NCBI RefSeq assembly: GCF_009669305.1
Contig: NZ_SADB01000006.1
Coordinates: 173,313 to 237,312 of the forward strand
Source of the DNA: Ancylomarina sp. 16SWW S1-10-2
GTDB lineage: Bacteria; Bacteroidota; Bacteroidia; Bacteroidales; Marinifilaceae
DNA: 64,000 nucleotides
Direction of reading: 5' to 3'
Part shown: positions 1 to 7,797 of the stretch, piece after piece
How the letters are laid out: every line of letters starts with the position of its first letter
Position numbering within the stretch: the first letter of the stretch is position 1
Translations under genes and position numbers: made by a program
The notes under the pieces: model-generated
The model's input: the letters and a program-made list of their open reading frames with translations, nothing else
Databases searched by the model: none
What the model was told of the DNA's origin: nothing

Positions 1-268
1 AATCGTAAAAGAACTGTTTGATGGCCTCTTTCCCCTTACTTGATTCTTTAAGCGTAGTAAGTAAAGGCTGTAGTTTATTTTTATAGCATTTAAGGCTTTC
101 TAAAAAAACACCTTGTTTGCTTCCAAAACTCGAGTAGATTGAAAATTTATTGATGCCCATGGCTTTCTCCAACGAACTCATAGAAGTTGATTCATAACCA
201 TTTCGCCAAAAAAGCTCGGTTGCTTTTTCAATCACTTCATTTTCCTTATATGCTTTTTGTCTAGCCAT
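1..268 (-). CDS. TetR/AcrR family transcriptional regulator, cut by the window edge
   Basis: Only the N-terminal 89 codons are inside the window; the gene runs off the left edge. The protein starts MARQKAYKENEVIEKA and continues into a TetR helix-turn-helix (FWRNGYESTSMSSLEKAMGI, then KFSIYSSFGSKQG). It is clearly paralogous to the complete TetR at 21843..22406: the recognition helix region differs at only a few residues (KFSIYSSFGSKQG versus QFSIYSSFGSKQG). TetR proteins are DNA-binding homodimers that usually repress their own promoter and a neighbouring gene and are released by a small ligand. The imperfect palindrome at 291..306, just upstream of the start, is the likely operator. Ligand and targets cannot be told from this fragment. 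Confidence 0.9.
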   Translation of the reverse strand, partial: MARQKAYKENEVIEKATELFWRNGYESTSMSSLEKAMGINKFSIYSSFGSKQGVFLESLKCYKNKLQPLLTTLKESSKGKEAIKQFFYD

Positions 269-290
269 GCTGATGTATTAGACTTCAAAA

Positions 291-306
291 CTAACTGATC
301 GGTTAG
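291..306. promoter_or_regulatory. Probable TetR operator, palindrome CTAACTGATCGGTTAG
   Basis: A 16-bp palindrome with arms CTAAC/GTTAG lies 22 bases upstream of the partial TetR start. It has the same length and outline as the CTAAGC-N4-GCTTAG sites around the paralogous TetR near 22 kb but different inner bases, as expected if the two paralogs have diverged in specificity. Operator function is inferred from position and symmetry. Confidence 0.55.
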
Positions 307-414
307 AAATAAACAAGAATTTAAGTTTTTTTAAGAATGAAATTCAAAATAAAATTAGTTTTGGCTATTTATACTGATTGATATCAGGTCAGTTGAAATT
401 CTGCAAAAACCCTT

Positions 415-3339
415 TTAACCCACCATACCATGAACAAATACCTCCACAAATTCCTTCATTCGGTTAAGTATTCGAACGCCTATTTCTCTTGCTTTAAGTA
501 TGCTTGGTCTATGGTCTAAACATTTAAAAACATCATCGCGAATGGGTTCCTGTCCGCTATAGATATAGGAGTCGATTAAGGATTTAAACTGGGCTTTATC
601 CAAACTTTCTTCTTCGCATAGTTTACCCAAGGCCAATACTTTTTGGTCTTGCCAATATTGATCAAACTCTTCCTCTATCTTATCGGCATCGAGAATAGTC
701 GGTAAATTCTCTTCAATAAATTTTTCGATGAGTTCTCGTTTGCTACGCAGCATTACATCGCCACCTAGTAAGTCGATAATGGCTTTTTTCTGAGCTGCAG
801 CACTTGTCGTATCTGTGATTTTTAACTTAGCCAATAGTTTAATGATATAAGCCACATTCACACGATCTCGGTGAATCAATTCCAATTCAAAATCGATATC
901 ATCTAAAATCGATACCTTCTCTTTTTGCTTCTCACGTTTTACCTTCTCGTATAAATCGAGATACTTACCTTTGTAGTCTTCATACTCTTGTTCATCTAGT
1001 GGCAAATCTTCCCAATTGAAGTCGGTATACGATTGTAAAACATTGAGGTTACGCATCAGTTTTCTAAAGGCTTGTACAAAGGCAGCCTCATCTTCCTCTG
1101 ACTCTAAATCGTTTACTGTTTGATAGGTTGGTGCTATCTCCTTAAGATTTTTAAGAGCTTCATCAAACTTCTTAGCTATATCCTTATATTCAGGCATAAC
1201 AACCACTTCAATGGCCTCTTTATTCGAGAACAAGGTGATGGCATCGTCGGTAGCTTGTTTCAGATTTCGGAAACACAATATATTGCCTTGCGACTTTTGC
1301 TCGCCTAAAATACGATTGGTACGAGAGAAGGCTTGTATTAATCCATGTTGCTTTAAGTTCTTATCTACATACAAGGTGTTTACCTTTTTCGCATCAAAAC
1401 CAGTTAACATCATGCCAACTACAATAACGATGTCTAACCGATCTTTTTCATCGTTAAATGTGGTTTTTTCTCTATCCTTAAAACGCTTGCTGATGTCTTT
1501 AAAATAGCCTTCGAAAAGCTTACTGTCCTTAGTGGTATAATTGGTATTATACATTTTGTTGTAATCACCAACAAAGCCTTCTAACTTATCTCTTGTGTGG
1601 CTCGATTGATATGCCACTTGTGCTTCGGCAGCCTGATCTAGTTCAAAATCAGGCAAAAAATCCTGAGCATTTTCATCATCCTCGTTGGCTCCATAGGTAA
1701 AAATGGTGGCAATGCGTAAATCGTGCTCTCCTGCCAATTTCTTTTGTTGGAATAGCTCATAATAGGCAATAGCTGCACCTATATCGCTTACTGCAAAAAT
1801 GGCCGAGTAATCTTTATTAAAAGTTTTTCTGTTGTGATTGGCAATAATGTAATCGACAACACTTTCCAGATATTTTGGATCTTCAAAAACTTCTTTTTTA
1901 TTGATATCTTCAACCATTTGGTCGAATTTAGGCTTGTTTTTATGCTTAAAAACGCTGTAATACTCTATACCAAACTTCAATACGTTTTCGTCACGTATGG
2001 CATCGGTAATCACATATTTGTGCAAGCACTTGCCAAACAAATCTTTGGTGGTTCGCTTTCCCAAATCATTTTTAGAGGCATTCTCGGCAAAAATGGGTGT
2101 GCCTGTAAAACCAAACAATTGACTTTGAGCAAAGAACTTGGTAATTCTCTCGTGGGTTTCTCCAAACTGAGAACGGTGACATTCGTCGAATATGAAAACA
2201 AAACGCTCATTTTTCAGCTGCTCCAATTGTTTAGCGTAACGATCTGAAATGGCATTGTTTAGTTTCTGTATGGTGGTAATAATTAAATCTGATTCTTTAC
2301 GTACGCCCTTTTTATCTTTAAACTTACCTAAAAACTGATTCACCAAGCTGCTGGTGTTATCAGTAGAATCAACACTTCCATCCTTAAAAGAATTGAACTC
2401 TTGCATGGTTTGATAATCCAAATCTTTACGATCTACCACAAACACAACTTTATAAACCTCGGGCAAATCCATTAAAATTTGACTGGTTTTAAAAGAAGTT
2501 AAGGTTTTACCCGAACCTGTGGTATGCCAGATGTAGGCATTGTCTGTATTGGTTTTTACTTGTTTAATGAGCGCCTCGGTAGCAAAGTATTGGTATGGAC
2601 GAAGCACCATTAAAATTTTAAGCGTTTCGTTAATTACAATGTAGTTGGCAATCATTTTACCCAAATGATCGGGATTGAGAAATGCAGCAGCAAACTCATC
2701 TAATTCTGTAATATTTTTGTTGGTAGCATCAGCCCAAAAGAAGGTTTGCTTAACAGATTGCAATTTGTTGTTGGCTAAATATTTGGTATCGCCACCATTA
2801 CTAATTACAAATAACTGCACATATTGAAACAAACCATGATTGCTCCAAAATGAATGCTTTTGGTAACGATTAATCTGATTAAAAGCTTCTTTAATTTCTA
2901 AACCTCTACGCTTGAGTTCTATTTGAACCAGTGGCAAACCATTCACCAATAAAGTTACATCGTAACGGTTTTTAAAGGAGCCTTCTTGCGATACTTGATT
3001 TGTGACTTGAAATAAGTTGTTGTTCCAATTTTCTGAATCGAAAAATCGAACATAGGCTACCTCGGTTGGTGCGTTTGGTGAGCTTGCCGAACCATCTTGG
3101 GTGAAGCTAAATCGATCTCTAAGCGTTTTGGCTTTTTCGAACACATTGCCTTTGGCTAAATGGTTGAGAATGCCATCGAACTCTTTATCGGTATAAGTAG
3201 CTTTATTAAAAGCCTCTAATTGTGTCTTTAAATTGGAAACCAAAGCATCACCATCCATTACTTTAACAGATTGGTAGCCCAAACCTACTAATTGCTTTAT
3301 TAAGTTATTTTCTAGTTTTGCTTCTGACTGGTGCATCAT
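415..3339 (-). CDS. hsdR: Type I restriction enzyme R subunit (HsdR)
   Basis: A 974-residue translocase/nuclease subunit of a type I restriction system; it cuts unmodified DNA after ATP-driven translocation in complex with HsdM and HsdS. The N-terminal HSDR_N nuclease domain shows Asp127 and the E141-L-K143 motif after it (D...ExK). The SF2 helicase core follows, with a Walker A motif TTGSGKT near residue 275 and the DEAD-box variant DECH near 385. The tail is the usual charged helical C-terminus. Length is typical and no frameshift is seen, so the gene looks functional. It begins 3 bases after the GIY-YIG gene ends and is separated from hsdS by about 3.1 kb holding repeats, fic and the GIY-YIG gene, so it may not share an uninterrupted transcript with hsdM-hsdS. 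Confidence 0.96.
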   Translation of the reverse strand: MMHQSEAKLENNLIKQLVGLGYQSVKVMDGDALVSNLKTQLEAFNKATYTDKEFDGILNHLAKGNVFEKAKTLRDRFSFTQDGSASSPNAPTEVAYVRFFDSENWNNNLFQVTNQVSQEGSFKNRYDVTLLVNGLPLVQIELKRRGLEIKEAFNQINRYQKHSFWSNHGLFQYVQLFVISNGGDTKYLANNKLQSVKQTFFWADATNKNITELDEFAAAFLNPDHLGKMIANYIVINETLKILMVLRPYQYFATEALIKQVKTNTDNAYIWHTTGSGKTLTSFKTSQILMDLPEVYKVVFVVDRKDLDYQTMQEFNSFKDGSVDSTDNTSSLVNQFLGKFKDKKGVRKESDLIITTIQKLNNAISDRYAKQLEQLKNERFVFIFDECHRSQFGETHERITKFFAQSQLFGFTGTPIFAENASKNDLGKRTTKDLFGKCLHKYVITDAIRDENVLKFGIEYYSVFKHKNKPKFDQMVEDINKKEVFEDPKYLESVVDYIIANHNRKTFNKDYSAIFAVSDIGAAIAYYELFQQKKLAGEHDLRIATIFTYGANEDDENAQDFLPDFELDQAAEAQVAYQSSHTRDKLEGFVGDYNKMYNTNYTTKDSKLFEGYFKDISKRFKDREKTTFNDEKDRLDIVIVVGMMLTGFDAKKVNTLYVDKNLKQHGLIQAFSRTNRILGEQKSQGNILCFRNLKQATDDAITLFSNKEAIEVVVMPEYKDIAKKFDEALKNLKEIAPTYQTVNDLESEEDEAAFVQAFRKLMRNLNVLQSYTDFNWEDLPLDEQEYEDYKGKYLDLYEKVKREKQKEKVSILDDIDFELELIHRDRVNVAYIIKLLAKLKITDTTSAAAQKKAIIDLLGGDVMLRSKRELIEKFIEENLPTILDADKIEEEFDQYWQDQKVLALGKLCEEESLDKAQFKSLIDSYIYSGQEPIRDDVFKCLDHRPSILKAREIGVRILNRMKEFVEVFVHGMVG

Positions 3340-3342
3340 TTT

Positions 3343-3633
3343 CTACATTATGTTTTCATATAAATCCTGCCAATTGGGATTTATACTTTCAATACATTCT
3401 ATTTTTTTTGCCCTACTGCCTGCCTTTAATTGTTTTTCTCTACTTATAGCATCGCCTATCGTTTGAAATATTTCGTAATACACTAGCTTACTCAAATTAT
3501 ACCTTGCTGTAAACGATTTTTTGTCGAGTTTTTCTTTATGCTGTGCTATGCGCTCTTGCAAATTAGAAGTTACCCCAACATAAAGCGTGGTGTTATTTTT
3601 ATTAGTTAGTATGTAAACGAATCCTTGTTTCAT
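3343..3633 (-). CDS. Small GIY-YIG nuclease domain protein
   Basis: A 96-residue single-domain protein of the GIY-YIG superfamily (UPF0213/YhbQ-like). The core is visible as YILTNKNNTTLYVGVT at residues 7-22, followed by the conserved Arg helix (LQERIAQHK) and a C-terminal REKQLKAGSRAKKIECIE segment that holds the usual Glu region. The reading frame is open further upstream to 3837, but that part only translates the GTCATTGCGAG-type repeats, so I start at the ATG whose product begins MKQGFVYIL. It ends 3 bases before hsdR and is preceded directly by a repeat cluster. In my experience this GIY-YIG family is often found beside such repeats in Bacteroidota, which suggests a link to repeat mobility. 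No substrate is established. Confidence 0.85.
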   Translation of the reverse strand: MKQGFVYILTNKNNTTLYVGVTSNLQERIAQHKEKLDKKSFTARYNLSKLVYYEIFQTIGDAISREKQLKAGSRAKKIECIESINPNWQDLYENIM

Positions 3634-3658
3634 CTCATTTCGTGTTTTCCTACTCTCC

Positions 3659-3911
3659 GTCATTGCGAGGCACGAAGCAATCTGTTTCCTTTTGTGCACG
3701 GGTGCGAACAGATTGCCGCAGTCGTGCCTCCTTCGCAATGACGGGTTAATGGTACCTTCTTCCCCGTCATTGCGAACGCAGTGAAGCAATCTCATTCCTT
3801 TTGCTAACGGATTGCCACGTTCGTTCCTCTCTCGCAATGACGGGTTAATGGTACCTCCTTCGCAATGACTGTGTTTCCCCTACCCGTCATTGCGAGGTAC
3901 GAAGCAATCTC
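3659..3911. repeat. Cluster of REP-like palindromic repeats (GTCATTGCGAGG family)
   Basis: Several copies of two related motifs occur here: CGTCATTGCGAGG(C/T)ACGAAG followed by CAATCT, and its longer inverted partner beginning GATTGCC and ending CTTCGCAATGACG. A motif and its inverted partner together fold into a long hairpin of about 75 bases. Copies start near 3659, 3707, 3768, 3858 and 3895. The cluster lies in the fic/GIY-YIG spacer, and the upstream ORF extension of the GIY-YIG gene is only a translation of it. Most of the 377-base gap between the GIY-YIG start and fic is this material; nothing else is seen in it. Confidence 0.85.
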
Positions 3912-4010
3912 TTCACTTATGAGCAAAAGCAAAACTTTTAGTTTTCACGATACTCTCACTCATAACTCATCATTTATAATTCAAATCTCATAATTCATAA
4001 CTCATAATTC

Positions 4011-5543
4011 CTAACTAAAAACCAACACATACTTTCGTTCTATCTCTTCCACTTCTGTATCGCTAAGCGATGCAAATTCTTTTTCCATAGCTCTTTGTGA
4101 AAGCTTACCTGCATTTTGCTCAAGGAAACGAACCAGTAAGGCTACTAATTTATCTGGCATTTCAAATTCATCATCTAAATATCTTTTGAACTCATCATAA
4201 TTAGTCAGGTAAGTTACTTCATCAGGAATAATATTCTCAATCGTATCGTGCACACAGTCGTAAAGAAATTCTGCTTGCTTTGTCGCATCAAAATATCTAT
4301 AATAATCGAGAGTATCATTCAAAACGTTCACATTATGATCTGTCGTTTCTTCCCAATCGATAAAATCTAATAAGGGATGTGAAAAATTTTCCAATACCTT
4401 ACTATAATCATCTAAATGATCAAGTATTGATGAAGAAACAGGGAAAATCATCCCTTGTTGTGAGAATTTCTTTTTAGCGAGAACGTGATGAATTAAGTAA
4501 CGGTGAATTCTTCCGTTTCCATCTTCAAATGGGTGTATAAATATAAAGCCAAAAGCAATAATTGTTGCCATTAACACAGCATCGAGATCAGAGTTCAATA
4601 GCTTATCATTCGTATTTAATAAACCAGTAAGCAATTTGTCCAAGTCATCCCATTTTGCCGAAATATGCTCTGGTAGTGGCTCCCCCGACGATCGATCGTG
4701 TTCGCCAACAAAGCCTCCCTTTTCACGAAATCCCATGTTAATGAATCGATCATTTTCGATAACTATTTGTTGCAAGCGTATGAGCTCTTCTTTGCTTAAA
4801 TCTTTTGTTCCTGCTTGACCTATGGCCTGTCCCCATCGTGCTGCACGTTTACTTTTAGGACTTTCGCCCTCGATGGCAAAGGATGCTTTAGAATCTTTTA
4901 ATAGTAAGAAAGACGATGCCCGTTGTAAAACATCTTTATGGATACTGCTTAGGAATGCATTTTTTTTACCAGATACATTGGCATTAATATGTGCTTCTAG
5001 TTTTTCAGTTTTAAATAATAAGGGGCAAAAATCTATGGTTCCTGGAAGATTATTAATAATGCGATGCCTCGAAGAACGCGTTCCCTCAATAGCATATTGC
5101 ATTTTATCATCTATTAAGGGCACAAAGTTTTTAATGCTTAAATCCTTAATATCAAGTTGCTTTTGCAAAAGCCATTCGTATAGAAACCAAATTTTACGGC
5201 TATACTGGCCTGTGGGTTCTAATTGCAATAAGGACATCATTTCTTTTTCGGATAGCTTATCGAATAGTTTTTTAAAAAACAGCAGATTGACCCCTTCGTT
5301 TTTCAATGCAAATACCAAATGCTTGTACAAGCTATCATCAAAAGCAGTTCTTGAAGAAAACACCTTCCAGTTTGTCTCACTATAGCTTCGCCTTTTGTCG
5401 CTTATAAGTGCTAACTGTTCAGGAAAAGGCATTGTCAATTGCAAAGCTTCAATAATAGCACCATAACCAACCAGCGTTGCTTCTTCGGGTGCCTGCCTTC
5501 CGTGAAAAACACTTACTTTAAGTGAAAAACAATTATTATTCAT
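4011..5543 (-). CDS. Fic domain protein, class II AMP-transferase
   Basis: A 510-residue Fic protein; Fic enzymes usually transfer AMP from ATP to a hydroxyl side chain of a target protein. The active-site motif HPFEDGNGRIHR (canonical HPFxxGNGRxxR, catalytic His) is near residue 340. Upstream of it, SFAIEG matches the inhibitory-helix motif (S/T)xxxE(G/N), which marks a self-inhibited class II Fic protein. A second partial match, YAIEGTRSSRHR, lies earlier. The C-terminal 60 residues look like a winged-helix segment (AGKLSQRAMEKEFASLSD). I start at the ATG giving MNNNCFSLKV; the frame is open to 5594 (MVEVFLHH). It sits between hsdS and hsdR, flanked on both sides by repeats. Fic proteins are frequent passengers in restriction loci; the target is unknown. 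Confidence 0.93.
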   Translation of the reverse strand: MNNNCFSLKVSVFHGRQAPEEATLVGYGAIIEALQLTMPFPEQLALISDKRRSYSETNWKVFSSRTAFDDSLYKHLVFALKNEGVNLLFFKKLFDKLSEKEMMSLLQLEPTGQYSRKIWFLYEWLLQKQLDIKDLSIKNFVPLIDDKMQYAIEGTRSSRHRIINNLPGTIDFCPLLFKTEKLEAHINANVSGKKNAFLSSIHKDVLQRASSFLLLKDSKASFAIEGESPKSKRAARWGQAIGQAGTKDLSKEELIRLQQIVIENDRFINMGFREKGGFVGEHDRSSGEPLPEHISAKWDDLDKLLTGLLNTNDKLLNSDLDAVLMATIIAFGFIFIHPFEDGNGRIHRYLIHHVLAKKKFSQQGMIFPVSSSILDHLDDYSKVLENFSHPLLDFIDWEETTDHNVNVLNDTLDYYRYFDATKQAEFLYDCVHDTIENIIPDEVTYLTNYDEFKRYLDDEFEMPDKLVALLVRFLEQNAGKLSQRAMEKEFASLSDTEVEEIERKYVLVFS

Positions 5544-5839
5544 ACGCTTTGGTGAAAAATGAATATTTCTATGATGCAAAAAAACTTCTACCAAATATAA
5601 TGGAAAAATAGGTAGTATTATGGAAAAGAAGGTATTATTACATTCACTATTGGCAAAATAGGTTTTAATTGTTTTTGTAGAAATGGGTTTTTAAATGGCA
5701 TTTTAGGTAATTAAAACCTAAAAGTTGGAAAAACAGGTTGATAAAAACGTGCGCTACCTAAAAAAAACGTGCGCATATCATCTATTCTCAAAAAATATGC
5801 GCGCAATATATTTACACAAACATTGGCTTCGACTTCACT

Positions 5840-6441
5840 GTCATTGCGAGGGTTTCTTTTCACTCTCTGTCATTACTAGCAGATTGCCACAGTCGTTCCT
5901 CCTTCGCAATGACTGTTACTTCTTCTTTCCTGTCATTGCGAGGTACGAAGCAATCTGTCCCGTTTACGTGAGATTGCCACAGTCGTGCCTCCTTCGCAAT
6001 GACTGTTACTTCTTCCTTCCCGTCATTGCGAACGAAGTGAAGCAATCTGTTCCTTCTTCTTTCCTGTCATTGCGAGGTACGAAGCAATCTGTCCCGTTTA
6101 CGTGAGATTGCCACAGTCGTGCCTCCTTCGCAATGACTGTTACTTCTTCCTTCCCGTCATTGTGAACGAAGTGAAGCAATCTGTTCCTTCTTCTTTCCTG
6201 TCATTGCGAGGTACGAAGCAATCTGTTCCTTCTTCTGTCCTGTCTTCGCAAGGCTCGAAGCAATCTCATTCCTTTTGCCAACAGATTGCCACAGTCGTTC
6301 CTCCTTCGCAATGACGGGTTATTGATGCCTCCTTCGCAATGACGGAGAAATGGCGACTCTCTCGCTGTCATTGCGAGGTACGAAGCAACCTGTCCCGTTT
6401 ACCTGAGATTGCCGCGGTCGTTCCTCACTCGCAATGACGGG
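5840..6441. repeat. Large field of REP-like repeats, partly a 134-bp tandem array
   Basis: This 600-base field has about a dozen copies of the GTCATTGCGAGGTACGAAGC motif, its GTGAAGC variant, and the inverted partner AGATTGCCACAGTCG... ending CTTCGCAATGAC. Copies beginning TGTCATTGCGAGGTACG at 5932, 6066 and 6200 are spaced exactly 134 bp apart, so a composite unit of one hairpin plus one extra arm has been tandemly duplicated with almost no divergence. All open frames here are translations of the repeats and I reject them as genes. The 300 bases between the field and fic (5544-5839) are AT-rich, with poly-A stretches and no gene I can see. Confidence 0.9.
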
Positions 6442-6455
6442 AATAGGGGTGCTTG

Positions 6456-7796
6456 CTACACAAACATTTGCTGCAACAGCCCTTTTTTAAAGCTTTGCGT
6501 TTGGCTTATTTGATTATTGACATTTTCTATTTTGCTATCGATACTCGATAAGTAAGTAGCGATTTTTTGTTGTTCTGGTAGAGATGGGAACGGCAATTTA
6601 ATTTCTGAGAAGTATTTATAACTAATCATTTTTCCATCTCTAATACCTTCTAGGTTCTTCTGTAATTGTTTTATATAGAATGGTGTTTTCAAATAAAATT
6701 TATAAAATTCTCTATCCACGTCATCTGAACTTGGTCTAAGAATAATATAAGCTGGGCTACAAATACCATGATAATCTGAAAACTCTATTCCTCCTTGGAA
6801 AGTTCTTAAACTGATTACAAAATCGCCTACTTGTACAACTTTATAACTCGCAACACTTTTCTCAGTAACAGTCATTTGATAGTTAATGAGATCTCTTGGA
6901 ATTGCTCCTTGATCCTGAGTTATTGCAAGAATTGGCAAGTCTGAATTGTGTTTTTTATCTGAAATGTTATCAAACAATTTATTACCCCCAACCCATTCCC
7001 AATCAGGATAATCCTTTCCATTCTCATCTTTAAACCTAAGTTTGCCAGAGAAGAGTTGTTGCATCACCCCTTTTTTGTAGTCCTCCAACAAGGCCTTCTT
7101 TTTGCTGAGCTGCTGTATTTTTTCATCTAGCGCAGATAAAAAGGAAGCTATTTTTTGTTGTTCGGGGAGGGATGGGAGATTAAGTTTTAATTTCGAAACT
7201 CTTCCAGTAGATAAACTCAGCACCTTTGTCCCTTGCGCTATTGTCATTATTTGCTTCCTCAATTTCCAAGATTTAAGCAGACAACTCATATAGCCCACAG
7301 CTGTATTTTCTGATGATGGTCTTGCTAAGAATGTGTGCAATCCAGCTAATAATTTTTCATTATTAATATCAATAAGCTCAATAGACTTTCCAATATCTGC
7401 GTAATCTTCGGATGCATCTGCAATAACTAAATCACCAACTTTACAATAAGAGTCTTCTTTAATTTTTGCTAAATCTACATCCTCATTAATGAAAGGGACA
7501 TATTCGTTAGTTAAATGAAAGTGAGTTTGAAATTTTGTATGTATATCTCCGTAATGAATATTTCTAACTTCCCCTTCATCGTAATTTAATTTATCTCTGG
7601 AGAGTGAATTTGTAGTATGAAACGAATAATGATTGCCAAACAAAGTTTCTTCAATATCCCCATCAAACTCCTTGAATCGTAATTTGGGTACCAATTGTTG
7701 AGATTGCTTCGTTCCTCGCAATGACGAATTGTGGTTTTCGTTTGCTGTTTGCAATGACGAGTTGCTTTTTTCGATATGTGTAGCTATTTCTGTCAT
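6456..7796 (-). CDS. hsdS: Type I restriction specificity subunit (HsdS)
   Basis: A 446-residue specificity subunit that chooses the DNA sequence for the HsdM/HsdR complex. It has the standard plan of two target-recognition domains, each followed by a conserved helical spacer: SLPEQQKIASFLSALDEKI near residue 205 and SLPEQQKIATYLSSIDSKI near residue 405. The ATG giving MTEIATHIEK lies one base past the hsdM stop; an ATG at 7814 inside hsdM would add six residues (MKAPFK). Unusual: residues about 12-32 (SSLQTANENHNSSLRGTKQS) are a translation of the REP-like repeat, inserted in frame before LVPKLRFKEF, where the family normally begins its first recognition domain. Confidence 0.95.
   Translation of the reverse strand: MTEIATHIEKSNSSLQTANENHNSSLRGTKQSQQLVPKLRFKEFDGDIEETLFGNHYSFHTTNSLSRDKLNYDEGEVRNIHYGDIHTKFQTHFHLTNEYVPFINEDVDLAKIKEDSYCKVGDLVIADASEDYADIGKSIELIDINNEKLLAGLHTFLARPSSENTAVGYMSCLLKSWKLRKQIMTIAQGTKVLSLSTGRVSKLKLNLPSLPEQQKIASFLSALDEKIQQLSKKKALLEDYKKGVMQQLFSGKLRFKDENGKDYPDWEWVGGNKLFDNISDKKHNSDLPILAITQDQGAIPRDLINYQMTVTEKSVASYKVVQVGDFVISLRTFQGGIEFSDYHGICSPAYIILRPSSDDVDREFYKFYLKTPFYIKQLQKNLEGIRDGKMISYKYFSEIKLPFPSLPEQQKIATYLSSIDSKIENVNNQISQTQSFKKGLLQQMFV
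7701..7762. repeat. REP-like repeat inserted in frame in hsdS
   Basis: On the minus strand the hsdS codons carry two successive starts of the island repeat: a truncated copy CGTCATTGCAAACAGC and then a full 26-base arm CGTCATTGCGAGGAACG-AAGCAATCT. Both stay in frame and add roughly 20 residues to the HsdS N-terminus, ahead of the first conserved HsdS residues. Confidence 0.8.
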
Positions 7797-7797
7797 C

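Noticed and set aside
1120-2247. Plus-strand open frames within hsdR
   Set aside because: They overlap an intact hsdR on the opposite strand and lack family features.
3634-3837. N-terminal extension of the GIY-YIG protein
   Set aside because: The extension translates the repeat cluster; the family begins at MKQGFVYIL.
5725-6314. Open frames of 126, 70 and 61 residues in the spacer between fic and hsdS
   Set aside because: They are translations of the GTCATTGCGAGG repeats, with Leu-Arg-Asn-Asp-type repeats and no protein character.
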